From assembly GCA_947503035.1 (NCBI GenBank), contig CANNCD010000001.1, forward strand, positions 558,001 through 622,000: DNA of 64,000 nucleotides, read 5' to 3'. Positions within the stretch are counted from its first letter, which is position 1, and every line of letters starts with the position of its first letter. Under the pieces are notes generated by a model that ran no database searches, was not told the origin of the DNA, and saw only the letters and a program-made list of their open reading frames with translations. Of this stretch, positions 54,238 through 63,999 are shown piece by piece. The position numbers and the translations under genes were made by a program. The stretch comes from an uncultured Halocynthiibacter sp. (lineage in GTDB: Bacteria > Pseudomonadota > Alphaproteobacteria > Rhodobacterales > Rhodobacteraceae).

Positions 54238-56706
54238 ATGATTACATTATTTCGTTGGCTTATCCGTTTGATATTAGGCGCATTTGCGCTCATCGGGCTT
54301 GTGTTTGGGGTGACCTATTATCTCGCCTCGCGAAGCCTGCCGGAATATACCGCCGAACATCGCGTCGCGGGGATTTCTGCGCCGGTTGAGATCGTACGCA
54401 ATACCGCCAATGTACCGCATATCTTTGGGGAAACCGACGCCGATGTGTTTTTTGCGCTGGGTCTGGCCCATGCGCAGGATCGCCTGTGGCAGATGACATT
54501 GCTGCGGCGCACCGCCAAGGGGCGCCTGTCCGAGTTGTTCGGTGAAAAGACCCTTGAGAGCGATATCCTGATGCGGCGGCTTGACCTCTATAATGCCGCG
54601 TCCATTTCCGTGCAGGCCCAGTCCCCCGAGGTTCTCGCCCTGCTTGAGGCATATTCCGACGGAGTGAACGCATGGGTGCGCCACATCAACCAAGACGCCC
54701 GTGGTCGTGGCGCGCCGGAGTTTTTCCTGTTCCCGCCGCAGATCACTCCGTGGCAGCCCGCGGATTCCATCGCCTTGATGAAACTGCTCGCCGCACAAAT
54801 GGCGACGCAATCCTCGACCGAAGTTCTACGCGCCCGTACGTCATTGATGGTCTCCGATGAACGTCTGCGCGATCTTATGCCGGATGCCCCGGGGGCGGCG
54901 ACGGTTGCGCTTCCGTCCTTTGCCACGTTGTTTTCGGACCTGCCGAAATATGCCGCCGCCCTGCCCGACTCCACCTATGACCCGATGAACCTACAACAAC
55001 CGGCGATCCTGTCCGGTGCGTCAAACGCTTGGGCCGCGGCCGCGTCGCGTTCGGCCACGGGGTCCACATTGTTGGCGAATGATCCGCATTTCACATTATC
55101 CGCCCCGTCGCTTTGGTATCTTGCACGGATGGAGCTTTCGTCAGGTGGGATCATCGGCGCGACCGTCCCCGGTGTGCCTGCGATTCTGTCAGGCCGCAGC
55201 GACGTCATGGGCTGGGGCATTGCCGCGTCGCATATGGATGATCTTGATTTCTATATGGAGCAGATCAACCCCGATAACGACGCCGAATTCCTGTCCACGG
55301 ATGGTTATCGCCCCTTTACCACGCGCCCCTCGATCATCCCGATCAAGGACGCCGAGCCCGTGCGGATCGAACTGCGCTGGACCGACAACGGTCCGATTTT
55401 GCCCGAGGGCCAGTACCAATTGGACACCATCACCCCGCGCGGCCATGTGCCTTCGGTGGCGTGGTCTATGCTTGACCCAGCCGACACCACATTGACCGGT
55501 GCCATTAACATTATGCGTGCGGATAGCCTTGAGAACGCGCTGGCGGCGGGGGCGGATTTCATGTCGCCTTCGGTGAACCTGACCGTGGCCGATCAGAACC
55601 GGATCGCGATGAAGACATTGGGCGCGATGCCGTTGCGCGACGTGAACCACCAATCCAAGGGCCGCATTCCAAGCCAAGGCTGGCTGCCGGAAAACCGGTG
55701 GAACGGCTATGCGGATTATTCCGAGAACCCCGCGTTCTTTAACCCCGAGGGCGGCATCATCGGCGTGACAAACAATAAGGTCACCAACCGCGATTTCCCC
55801 TATCACATGTCCTTTGACTGGGGCGACACACAGCGGATCAACCGTTGGCAACGTCTGATGCAAAACCGCGAGGTCCACACCCGCGAGAGCTTTATCGAAG
55901 CCCAGCTTGATACCGTCAGTTTCAGCGCGCAATCCCTGTTGCCTTTGGTCGGGGCCGATCTGTGGTTCACCGGTGAGGCCGCGGAGATCGGCACGCCCGA
56001 ACGTCTGCGTCAGGATGCGCTTAACCTGTTGTCCGCGTGGAATGGCGACATGAACGAACACCTGCCCGAGCCGCTGATTTACGCGACGTGGATGTTGTCC
56101 CTTGAGGCGCGTTTGATCCGTGATGAATTGGGCCCGTTGTCGCGCGAATTCACCCATGTTGAACCGCTGTTTGTTGAACGGGTGTTTCGCGACATTGATG
56201 GCGCCAGCGCATGGTGTGACGTGGTGCAATCAACGCAAAAAGAAACCTGCGCCGATATTTCCCGCGTGGCGTTGGATGATGCGCTCTTGTGGTTGTCCGA
56301 ACTCTATGGTCGTGACGTCGAAAGCTGGCGCTGGGGCGATGCCCATCAGGCGACGCACGACCACGCGATCCTTGGGAAAATTCCGGTGCTGCGGTGGTTC
56401 GTGAATATCCGTCAATCGACGTCCGGCGGCGACAATACGTTGAACCGCGCGGTGACGCGGGGCACGGGCGACACGCCGTTCCATAACGTACATGGCGCGG
56501 CCTATCGCGGGGTTTACGATTTCGCCGATCCCGACAGTTCGGTGTTCATCACATCCACGGGCCAGTCCGGTCACCCGTTATCACGGTACTACGAGGATTT
56601 GGGAGAGCTGTGGCGTCGTGGCGAATATGTATTGATGTCATTGGACCCAGACTTGGCCCGCGCCGCATCCGTTGGGATCATGACATTGACCCCCGACACG
56701 GAATAG
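54238..56706 (+). CDS. Penicillin acylase family protein (Ntn hydrolase)
   Basis: Penicillin acylase family enzymes mature by self-cleavage and hydrolyse amide bonds of beta-lactams, acyl-homoserine lactones or other N-acyl compounds. The 822-residue precursor has an N-terminal hydrophobic helix (FRWLIRLILGAFALIGLVFGVTYYL) that anchors or exports it, the alpha-chain with VPHIFGETDADVFFALGLAHAQDRLWQM, and the beta-chain expected to start at Ser262 (SNAWAAAASRSATGSTLLANDPH). The C-terminal part holds GGDNTLNRA and HNVHGAAYRGVYDF, typical of the family. I prefer ATG 54238. Substrate is unknown. Confidence 0.92.
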   Translation: MITLFRWLIRLILGAFALIGLVFGVTYYLASRSLPEYTAEHRVAGISAPVEIVRNTANVPHIFGETDADVFFALGLAHAQDRLWQMTLLRRTAKGRLSELFGEKTLESDILMRRLDLYNAASISVQAQSPEVLALLEAYSDGVNAWVRHINQDARGRGAPEFFLFPPQITPWQPADSIALMKLLAAQMATQSSTEVLRARTSLMVSDERLRDLMPDAPGAATVALPSFATLFSDLPKYAAALPDSTYDPMNLQQPAILSGASNAWAAAASRSATGSTLLANDPHFTLSAPSLWYLARMELSSGGIIGATVPGVPAILSGRSDVMGWGIAASHMDDLDFYMEQINPDNDAEFLSTDGYRPFTTRPSIIPIKDAEPVRIELRWTDNGPILPEGQYQLDTITPRGHVPSVAWSMLDPADTTLTGAINIMRADSLENALAAGADFMSPSVNLTVADQNRIAMKTLGAMPLRDVNHQSKGRIPSQGWLPENRWNGYADYSENPAFFNPEGGIIGVTNNKVTNRDFPYHMSFDWGDTQRINRWQRLMQNREVHTRESFIEAQLDTVSFSAQSLLPLVGADLWFTGEAAEIGTPERLRQDALNLLSAWNGDMNEHLPEPLIYATWMLSLEARLIRDELGPLSREFTHVEPLFVERVFRDIDGASAWCDVVQSTQKETCADISRVALDDALLWLSELYGRDVESWRWGDAHQATHDHAILGKIPVLRWFVNIRQSTSGGDNTLNRAVTRGTGDTPFHNVHGAAYRGVYDFADPDSSVFITSTGQSGHPLSRYYEDLGELWRRGEYVLMSLDPDLARAASVGIMTLTPDTE

Positions 56707-56713
56707 AAACGAA

Positions 56714-56738
56714 AAAGGGGAACGTTAAGTTCCCCTTT
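56714..56738. terminator. Bidirectional terminator between penicillin acylase and hflX
   Basis: AAAGGGGAAC and GTTCCCCTTT form a 10-base-pair stem with loop GTTAA between the two convergent genes. Short A/T tracts flank it on both sides, giving a U run in either direction. Confidence 0.85.
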
Positions 56739-56740
56739 GA

Positions 56741-58018
56741 CTACATTGTTCTGAAACGTTTTTTCTGCCTTGCAGTCCAATAAACTCGAAGCTGAAAACC
56801 CGTTTCCACGTGGTCTTCTTCTTCGATCACGCCCTCTTCAAACAGATAGGCCCGTTTGCGACCATCCGCATATGGGACAAGGACATCCTCGTGGTGACGT
56901 GGTTCGGTCAGGGTGTTGGATACGGTTTCCAACAGCTCATCCAGACCTTCGCCGGTCAATGACGACACGGCGAAAATCTCGTCCGAGCGTTCGGCCGCGG
57001 CAATCACGCCGTCCCGTTCCGTGCCTTCCATCGCGTCGATCTTGTTCCAGACCTCGATGATTTTTGCATCCTCGCCAACCCCAAGATCGGACAGAATGGT
57101 TTTCACATCCTCGGCCTGTTCATCGGATTGGGCGTGGGAAATGTCACGGACATGCAGGATCAGATCGGCGTCCAGAACCTCTTCCAATGTCGCGCGAAAC
57201 GCGGCGACCAATTGCGTCGGCAGTTCGGAGATGAAACCCACGGTATCGGATAGGATCACCTCTTTGCCGGATGGCAATTCGACGGAACGCATGGTCGGAT
57301 CAAGGGTTGCGAACAACATGTCCTTGGCGAACACATCGGCGCCGGTCAGACGGTTGAACATCGTGGATTTACCAGCGTTGGTATAGCCCACAAGCGCAAC
57401 AATCGGGTACGGTACCTTTTCACGAGATTTCCGATGCAATTCGCGGGTTTTCACGACCTTTTCCAAACGCGCCTTAAGGCGGTTCATGTGGTCGTCAATG
57501 GCGCGGCGGTCGGCCTCGATCTGGGTTTCGCCAGGTCCACCAACAAATCCAAGCCCACCACGTTGCCGTTCAAGGTGGGTCCAAGCGCGCACCAAACGTG
57601 TCCGTTGATATCCAAGTGCGGCCATCTCGACCTGAAGCACACCTTCGCTTGTGCGGGCCCGATCCGAGAAAATCTCGAGGATCAGACCGGTGCGATCAAG
57701 GATCTTAACGTTCCATGCTTTTTCAAGGTTGCGCTGTTGAACCGGCGTCACGGGGCCATCGATCAAAACCAATTCGGTCTTGGTATCGTGGAACAGTTCG
57801 CCCAGTTCATTGATTTTGCCCGAGCCAAACAATTCGCCCGCGCGCATTTTCGGCAGCGGCACAATCAGTTCACCGACGACCTCAAGATGCGGCAAGGCAT
57901 GCGCCAAAGACACGGCCTCGGCGAGGCCATGTTTTGCGCCGCGTCTTGTGCGGTTGGTCTTAATGTCGGGGTGAACCACAAATGCGCGGGTGCCCCGCAC
58001 CAGTTCTTCTTCGATCAA
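56741..58018 (-). CDS. hflX: GTPase HflX
   Basis: HflX is a ribosome-binding GTPase that splits stalled or hibernating 70S ribosomes. The 425-residue protein has the HflX N-terminal domain (LPKMRAGELFGSGKINEL, DGPVTPVQQRNLEKAWNVKILDRTGLIL) and the G domain: G1 GYTNAGKSTMFN, G2 FATLDPTMR, G3 DTVGFISELP, G4 NKID. The start seems to be TTG at 58018, three bases after the hfq stop; no ATG is available before conserved sequence. The hfq-hflX linkage is widely conserved in proteobacteria. Confidence 0.94.
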   Translation of the reverse strand: MIEEELVRGTRAFVVHPDIKTNRTRRGAKHGLAEAVSLAHALPHLEVVGELIVPLPKMRAGELFGSGKINELGELFHDTKTELVLIDGPVTPVQQRNLEKAWNVKILDRTGLILEIFSDRARTSEGVLQVEMAALGYQRTRLVRAWTHLERQRGGLGFVGGPGETQIEADRRAIDDHMNRLKARLEKVVKTRELHRKSREKVPYPIVALVGYTNAGKSTMFNRLTGADVFAKDMLFATLDPTMRSVELPSGKEVILSDTVGFISELPTQLVAAFRATLEEVLDADLILHVRDISHAQSDEQAEDVKTILSDLGVGEDAKIIEVWNKIDAMEGTERDGVIAAAERSDEIFAVSSLTGEGLDELLETVSNTLTEPRHHEDVLVPYADGRKRAYLFEEGVIEEEDHVETGFQLRVYWTARQKKRFRTM

Positions 58019-58021
58019 GGT

Positions 58022-58255
58022 CTATTCTTCGCCATCATAAAGCACGACGTTTTGCGTCGGCATGATTGTGGAAATCGCGTGTTTATAAACAAGCTGGGAT
58101 TGCCCATCACGGCGCAACAACACACAAAAGTTGTCGAACCACGTGATGACACCCTGCAATTTAACACCGTTAATCAGGAAAATCGTTACAGGGTTTTTGG
58201 TTTTGCGCACATTGTTCAAAAATGCGTCTTGTAGGTTTTGCTTATCGGCAGCCAT
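58022..58255 (-). CDS. hfq: RNA chaperone Hfq
   Basis: Hfq forms hexameric rings that pair small RNAs with mRNAs. The 77-residue protein has both Sm motifs: [18 protein letters not shown] (proximal-face N-terminus), [28 protein letters not shown] (Sm1) and [10 protein letters not shown] (Sm2). It ends almost directly after Sm2, without the long C-terminal tail of enterobacterial Hfq, which is usual for alphaproteobacteria. It is followed by hflX after three bases and preceded by trkH after 134 bases. Hfq makes the sRNA candidates in this window more credible. Confidence 0.97.
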   Translation of the reverse strand: MAADKQNLQDAFLNNVRKTKNPVTIFLINGVKLQGVITWFDNFCVLLRRDGQSQLVYKHAISTIMPTQNVVLYDGEE

Positions 58256-58389
58256 TTTTTTATGCCTTTATTATTATGTCGCTACGTCTGGGGCCAAGGC
58301 CCCGTTCCCTATGGATTAACTATGGATTGCGTTGGCGGGACTTTCCACCCCAAAAACGCATAACTGCGGCCATATGATGCAATTCTGTC

Positions 58390-59910
58390 CTAGCTACGCC
58401 AGATCGCAGGGTTCAAAAGCGCGATAATCACCAGCGTTTCAAGCCGTCCAAGGATCATCGCCCCAATAGCAATGAGCTTCCCGATACTGGACAGGTCCGA
58501 AAACGCCAATGGCACCTCACCGGCCACCGCCACCAAGGGTCCGGTGGTCGAAAGACTGGCAGAAGCGAAAATCATTGAGGCTTCGAAATCGAGGCCGGTC
58601 ATGGAGAACGCCATCATCACCGCGGCCAAAGATAGGGCCGAGAGCATAAAGAACAGCCATGCCACAATCGCGCCGTCGCGGCGGATCAAACGGGCATCGG
58701 CCCCCGCGCCGCCAACCGAGGACGGATAGACCAAACGCTGCATTTCGCGCGCGCCATGTTTATACAGGGCATAGACGCGGAGCAATTTGATGCCCCCCGC
58801 CGTGGTCGCCACCCCACCACCCATAATGGCCAGCGCCATCAACGCGATGCCCGGGGTTTCGATGCCGGACCATGCGCGCACATCGCCCCAAAATGCTGAG
58901 ATGAAACCGGATGTTGTCAGGAACGACATCACCTCAAACGCGGTGCCCCAGAGGGCGCGCAGGGCGGCGATGACGTTTTCGCCCTCGTGGACTTCAATCG
59001 CGGCGATCCAGTGACGGACGAAAAACAGCAAGGGCAAGACAATGATCAACACCACCGCCATACGAAGTTCGGGATCACGGCGCAGCCCCAAAACGATATG
59101 CCGATTGTCCGCCGGAAGGATCGTGCGACGGCTCAGCGCAAGCGCGAGAAAGGCGAAAATCACCAGCTCCCCGACGAACCCCGATTGGCCGTTGGCCAGC
59201 CCGCCGATGGACGAAATCCCCGAGGTCGAGATCGTCGACATGGCGTGGATCAAGGCGACATGGGCGTTTTCACCCGCGAAGACCAAAAGCATCCAGATGA
59301 TTGAGGTCAGCGCCAGATAAAGCGGGAACATCGTCGACGCCACCCGCACCAAACGGCGGGATGGGTCGATTTCACGATCGAACTGGGTGAACCGTTTGCC
59401 TTGGTTTTGGCGGTGGGCCTCGGGGGTGACTTCGAACCCGCCAAGCCGCATGGGTTGCAGGATTGCAAAGGCCGTCACCCACATAAAGAACCCACCAAGC
59501 CACGCCACCTCGGCGCGCCAAAGATGAAGCGCGCGCGGCAGTCGGTCAGGATCATCAAACACCGTGGCACCGGTGGTGGTAAGCGACGACACCATTTCGA
59601 AATATGCGTTTAAATACGTTGTGTTACGAAGACTTTCTACCACTGGGATTGCAAGGATCAAAGGCAAGCCAGCAAAGGTCGCAACAAGCGCAATCAGGTG
59701 GCTTCTGGCGGCGGATCGGGGTTCATAGCCTTGGGTCGCGACCGCCACCATCGAGGTTAGAAACAAAAACAGGATCGATCCATAAAAGAACGTCCGCGCC
59801 ACATGCAGGTCCCGCGCCAGATAGGCGTCGACGGCCGGAAGGATCATCGAAATCGAACATATTCCGATCAAGATCACAATCAACGGAAGCTGAAAGATGC
59901 GCGCAAACAT
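58390..59910 (-). CDS. trkH: Potassium uptake protein TrkH
   Basis: TrkH is the potassium-translocating membrane subunit of Trk. The 506-residue protein has about twelve helices and four pore-like segments, with SLTTTGATVFD, MSTISTSGISSIGG, SFLTTSGFISAFWG and ASLSTTGPLV as the four filter-like repeats. I chose the ATG at 59910 (MFARIFQL), one base after trkA ends; a longer frame overlaps trkA. It works with TrkA, encoded directly upstream in the same direction. Confidence 0.95.
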   Translation of the reverse strand: MFARIFQLPLIVILIGICSISMILPAVDAYLARDLHVARTFFYGSILFLFLTSMVAVATQGYEPRSAARSHLIALVATFAGLPLILAIPVVESLRNTTYLNAYFEMVSSLTTTGATVFDDPDRLPRALHLWRAEVAWLGGFFMWVTAFAILQPMRLGGFEVTPEAHRQNQGKRFTQFDREIDPSRRLVRVASTMFPLYLALTSIIWMLLVFAGENAHVALIHAMSTISTSGISSIGGLANGQSGFVGELVIFAFLALALSRRTILPADNRHIVLGLRRDPELRMAVVLIIVLPLLFFVRHWIAAIEVHEGENVIAALRALWGTAFEVMSFLTTSGFISAFWGDVRAWSGIETPGIALMALAIMGGGVATTAGGIKLLRVYALYKHGAREMQRLVYPSSVGGAGADARLIRRDGAIVAWLFFMLSALSLAAVMMAFSMTGLDFEASMIFASASLSTTGPLVAVAGEVPLAFSDLSSIGKLIAIGAMILGRLETLVIIALLNPAIWRS

Positions 59911-59911
59911 A

Positions 59912-61288
59912 TCAGAAGAAGTCGATCGAAACCTGCAAGAGGCGCTCGACCTCAGGCACATCCGCGGCCATCGAGAAGAGCGCGATAACGTCGCCTTCTT
60001 CGATCCGAAGCGCGGCAGTCGGGCGCAGCACTTCGTTGTCTTTCATTACCGCCCCAACCAAGACGCCCTCGGGAAAATCGATGTCGCGGATCATCTGACC
60101 GGCGATGGGCGATGTGGACAGAACCTGTGCCTCGATGACCTCGGCCTCGGCATCGCCCACGGAATAAACGCCGCGCACACGGCCATGACGGATGTGGCGC
60201 AAGATCGAAGAAACCGTTGTGGCGCGGGGGTTGATATAGGCGTCCACATTCAAGGGTCCCATCAGCGGCACCAAGGTCGGATCGTTCACCAAACAAATCG
60301 ACATGGGACAGCCCGCCTCTTTGGCGCGCACGGATGCCAGCATGTTGGTTTTATCGTCGTCGGTCACCGCCAGAATGGCGTCGGCACGGTCGATGTTTGC
60401 CTCATCCAGCAATTCGACGCTCATCCCATCGCCATGCAAAACGACGGTCCGTTCAAGCGCATCCGCCGCCTTTTCGGCGCGTGTGCGGTCGCTCTCGATC
60501 ATGCGGGCCCGAAGTCGGTCTTCGCGTTTTTCAAGCGCCTGTGCCACGGCAAGACCCACGTTCCCACCGCCAACGATGACAACGCGTTCTTGTTTTTTCT
60601 GTGTCTTACCAAACACTTCGAGCGTGCGGCTCACGTCTTCGGTGTTGGTGAACAGGTAAATCTGGTCGCCTGCAAACAGTTGATCGTTGGCCTCGGGGGC
60701 GAACAATTGACCGCCACGGCGGATACCCACCACAATTGCGGACAGGGTGGAAAATAGATCGGTCAACTGGCGCAAGGGCGTGAACAGCACGGGACAATCG
60801 TCGGACAGAGCCAAGCCCAAAAGCTGGCTTTTGCCGTTGAAAAAGCTCTCGGTGTCAAAGGCTGCGGGGGCAGACAGACGACGCAGCGCGGCCTCGGCGA
60901 CTTCGCGTTCGGGGCTGATGACGACGTCAATCGGCAGGTGGTCGCGACGATAAAGGTCGGAATAGATCGCATTCAGGTACGATTGGCTCCGCAGGCGGGC
61001 GATTTTGCGCGGGATGTTGAACACCGAATGCGCCACCTGACAGGTGACCATGTTGACCTCGTCGGAATGGGTCGCGGCGATGATCATATCGGCGTCGCGC
61101 GCCCCTGCCCGATCCAAGATGTCAGGGTAGGAAGCATAGCCCGCAACCCCTTGAACATCCAAGGTATCCGTCGCGCGGTGCACAAGCGCGGCGTTGTTAT
61201 CAACAACCGTCACATCGTTTTTCTCACCGGACAAATGGCGGGCGATCTGCCAGCCAACCTGCCCTGCTCCGCAAATGATAACTTTCAT
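59912..61288 (-). CDS. trkA: Trk system potassium transport peripheral protein TrkA
   Basis: TrkA is the cytosolic NAD(H)-binding regulator that gates TrkH. The 458-residue protein contains two RCK halves: the first Rossmann motif is IICGAGQVGWQIARHLSG, the second VIVGGGNVGLAVAQALE, each followed by a TrkA_C domain (for example LRIEEGDVIALFS near the C-terminus). The ntrX-trkA-trkH-hfq order is the standard alphaproteobacterial arrangement. It lies 75 bases downstream of ntrX, probably in the same transcript. Confidence 0.95.
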   Translation of the reverse strand: MKVIICGAGQVGWQIARHLSGEKNDVTVVDNNAALVHRATDTLDVQGVAGYASYPDILDRAGARDADMIIAATHSDEVNMVTCQVAHSVFNIPRKIARLRSQSYLNAIYSDLYRRDHLPIDVVISPEREVAEAALRRLSAPAAFDTESFFNGKSQLLGLALSDDCPVLFTPLRQLTDLFSTLSAIVVGIRRGGQLFAPEANDQLFAGDQIYLFTNTEDVSRTLEVFGKTQKKQERVVIVGGGNVGLAVAQALEKREDRLRARMIESDRTRAEKAADALERTVVLHGDGMSVELLDEANIDRADAILAVTDDDKTNMLASVRAKEAGCPMSICLVNDPTLVPLMGPLNVDAYINPRATTVSSILRHIRHGRVRGVYSVGDAEAEVIEAQVLSTSPIAGQMIRDIDFPEGVLVGAVMKDNEVLRPTAALRIEEGDVIALFSMAADVPEVERLLQVSIDFF

Positions 61289-61363
61289 ATCGGTCTCGCC
61301 TTTTGGGTCTGCCCCTAGGTGTGGCAGAATCCGCGTTTGGTTTCAATGGCTACTGTCGTTTGC

Positions 61364-62776
61364 CTATTCGGCGCCGGTTTCGTCATGTTCATCAAGTTCG
61401 GCGATACGGGTGCCGGTCTTGTTCTTGGTGACGATCCCGAGGGATTTGAGCTTACGATGAAGGGCCGAGCGTTCCATGCCGACGAAATTCGCGGTGCGGG
61501 AAATATTGCCGCCGAACCGGTTGATCTGGGTCAACAGATATTCCCGTTCGAACAATTCCCGTGCCTCGCGCAGCGGCAGCGTCGACAGGCGCGTCGACAG
61601 AACAACACGTTCCTCATCGCTTGCCTCTTCGTGCTGGGGCAATTCCGAGACGTCGATCTGGTCGCTGTCACCGCCAAGGATCAAAACCCGTTCCAGAACG
61701 TTCTTCAACTGGCGTACATTCCCCGGCCAAACCATGGTCTGAAGCATCGACGACGCCTCTTCGGACAGGGTCCGAAGCGGAAGCCCCTGCGTGCGGTTCA
61801 TGTCTTCGATGAAATGGGTCGCAAGGGCGGGAATGTCTTCGCGCCGTTCCTCAAGTGATGGGACGACAATCGGCACAACGTTCAAACGATGATAGAGTTC
61901 CTGACGGAAACGACCCACGTCGATTTCCATCATCAAATCCCTGTTGGTGCTTGAAATTACACGGATATCGACCGACACATCTGTGTGGCCGCCCACACGT
62001 TGGAACCGTTGATCCACCAGAACCCGAAGGATTTTGGATTGCGTCCCAAGCGGCATATCCGCGATTTCGTCAAAGAACAAAACGCCGCCGTCGGCCTGTT
62101 CAAACAGCCCCTTTTCCACACCGCGGTCGGTGCCCTCGACGCCGAACAGAACCTCTTCCATGCGATCCGGTTCGATGGACGCAGAATTCACCACCACAAA
62201 CGGCGCACTGGCGCGATCCGAATGGGAATGGATATAACGCGCGGCGACCTCTTTGCCCACACCCGCAGGGCCGGTCAGCATCACGCGGCCGTTGGATTTG
62301 GTCACCTTATCAAGGTTGGATTTCAACGTCTTAAACGCCACACATGCGCCGACCATCTCGGTCGCTGGGCCGTCCTGACGTTTCAACGCGATGTTTTCAC
62401 GACGCAGGCGCGAAGCCTCCATGGCGCGGGTGATCACCACCATCAGCTGATCGATGTTGAACGGTTTCTCGATGAAATCATAGGCGCCCTGTTTGATCGC
62501 AGCGACGGCAATTTCGATATTCCCGTGGCCCGAGATGATCACAATCGGAATATCGGGGTGATCGCGTTTCACGGCCTTAAGGATGTCGATCCCGTCCATG
62601 TTGCTATCCTTGAGCCAGATATCAAGGATCATCAGCGCGGGTTTTTCGGCCTCAATCGCCGCCATGCATTCGTCTGAATTGCTGGCAAGGCGCACCGCAA
62701 AACCGTCGTCTTTTAGAATGTCACCGATCAACTCGCGGATGTCGCGTTCGTCGTCTGTAATTAGGATGTCACTCAT
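61364..62776 (-). CDS. ntrX: Response regulator NtrX (AAA+ type, GAFTGA motif absent)
   Basis: NtrX is the response regulator of NtrY and controls nitrogen, redox or cell-envelope responses in alphaproteobacteria. The 470-residue protein has a receiver (ILITDDERDIRELIGDIL, Asp in LMILDIWLKDSNMDG), an AAA+ domain (Walker A TGPAGVGKEVAARYIH, Walker B GGVLFFDEIADM) and a Fis-type HTH (FGGNISRTANFVGMERSALHRKLKSLG). Where sigma-54 activators have GAFTGA, it reads VEGTDRGVEKG, so contact with sigma-54 by the usual loop is unlikely. Its start overlaps the ntrY stop (ATGA). Confidence 0.95.
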   Translation of the reverse strand: MSDILITDDERDIRELIGDILKDDGFAVRLASNSDECMAAIEAEKPALMILDIWLKDSNMDGIDILKAVKRDHPDIPIVIISGHGNIEIAVAAIKQGAYDFIEKPFNIDQLMVVITRAMEASRLRRENIALKRQDGPATEMVGACVAFKTLKSNLDKVTKSNGRVMLTGPAGVGKEVAARYIHSHSDRASAPFVVVNSASIEPDRMEEVLFGVEGTDRGVEKGLFEQADGGVLFFDEIADMPLGTQSKILRVLVDQRFQRVGGHTDVSVDIRVISSTNRDLMMEIDVGRFRQELYHRLNVVPIVVPSLEERREDIPALATHFIEDMNRTQGLPLRTLSEEASSMLQTMVWPGNVRQLKNVLERVLILGGDSDQIDVSELPQHEEASDEERVVLSTRLSTLPLREARELFEREYLLTQINRFGGNISRTANFVGMERSALHRKLKSLGIVTKNKTGTRIAELDEHDETGAE

Positions 62777-63999
62777 ACTGTTGCCTCTGCTTCGTTAACT
62801 CTGTCGTCCACAAGGTCCCATTCCATGGGGCCAGGCAGCCAAATTTTTGCCATCGCACCGGCGTGATCGCCGGTATGTTCAACGGGCGCATCCATAAGTT
62901 CAAGCGTCCCGCCGTGTTCTTCGATAATCTTCTTCACAATCGGAAGGCCCAGCCCCGTGCCCTTGTCCCGCGTGGTGACATAGGGTTCGAACAACTTGGA
63001 GCGATTTTCCGGCAGACCAATGCCGTTGTCCGCAATTTCGATGCACAGCCCGTCGTTTTCGGCTGCGGCGCGGATGATGACGGCCGGCGTAAATGTGTCG
63101 CCGCGTTTTTCGATACGGGTGTCGGTGGCCTCGCCTGCGTTCTTGATCAGATTTGTCAGGGCCTGTGACAACATCGTGCCGTCAATACTGGCCCATGCTG
63201 TGCCGTCGGGCACATGTGCGTTGAATGTGATGTCGGGGCGTCCCGCGTCCTGCAACAGCACTGCGTCACGGATAATCGCCAGAACGTCTTGGCGTGTGCG
63301 TTCGGGGGCTGGCATGCGCGCGAATTTTGAAAACTCATCAACAATACGTCGTAAGTCGTTGGTTTGACGGATAATAACGTCTGTCATTTGTTCCAGAGTA
63401 TCGCTTTCTTCGCCCAATTTGGGCGCGAATTTCCGTTTGATCCGTTCCGCCGACAATTGGATCGGGGTCAGCGGGTTCTTGATCTCGTGGGCGATACGGC
63501 GGGCCACGTCGCCCCATGCGGCCATTCGCTGGGCGCTGACCAGATCGGTCACGTCATCAAAGGACACAACGAACCCTTCCAGCATGTCATCGGCGTTGCG
63601 CCGCGTGGCCATCCGCACGAGCAGGCTCTCTTGAATACCGTTGCGGGTCACCTGAATTTCCTGCTGGGCGACGTCCCGTTGGCCGTTTTGGATGTGATCA
63701 AACAGCGGACCGAATTCGGGAACCGCAACCGCCAAGTTCATCCGTTCATCCCCCTGATCCGGAAGCGACAACAGGCGTGTCGCGGCCGGGTTCACGAATT
63801 CAACACAGCCTTCGGCGTTCAGACCAACGACGCCCGATGTGATCGAGCTTAGCACCGAGTCAAACAAGCGGCGCTGGGTTTCGGTCAGTTCATTGTTCAC
63901 GATCAATGTATCGCGTTGCGCCCGAAGCGCGCGGGTCATTTGGTTAAAGTATCTGGACAGTTCACCGATTTCATCGTCGCCGCCTTCCTCGAGAACTTG
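62773..63999 (-). CDS. ntrY: Nitrogen regulation sensor kinase NtrY (N-terminus outside window)
   Basis: This is the C-terminal part of the membrane sensor kinase of NtrX. The reading frame is open to the window edge, so the membrane helices and the sensor domain are missing. What is visible begins at the end of a HAMP segment (DEIGELSRYFNQM), then a PAS domain (SSITSGVVGLNAEGCVEFVNPAATRLL), the histidine box (ARRIAHEIKNPLTPIQLSAERI), N box (ALTNLIKNAGEA), G1 (IADNGIGLPE) and G2 (GTGLGLPIVKKIIEEHGG). It is followed by ntrX with a four-base overlap. Confidence 0.95.
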   Translation of the reverse strand, partial: QVLEEGGDDEIGELSRYFNQMTRALRAQRDTLIVNNELTETQRRLFDSVLSSITSGVVGLNAEGCVEFVNPAATRLLSLPDQGDERMNLAVAVPEFGPLFDHIQNGQRDVAQQEIQVTRNGIQESLLVRMATRRNADDMLEGFVVSFDDVTDLVSAQRMAAWGDVARRIAHEIKNPLTPIQLSAERIKRKFAPKLGEESDTLEQMTDVIIRQTNDLRRIVDEFSKFARMPAPERTRQDVLAIIRDAVLLQDAGRPDITFNAHVPDGTAWASIDGTMLSQALTNLIKNAGEATDTRIEKRGDTFTPAVIIRAAAENDGLCIEIADNGIGLPENRSKLFEPYVTTRDKGTGLGLPIVKKIIEEHGGTLELMDAPVEHTGDHAGAMAKIWLPGPMEWDLVDDRVNEAEATV

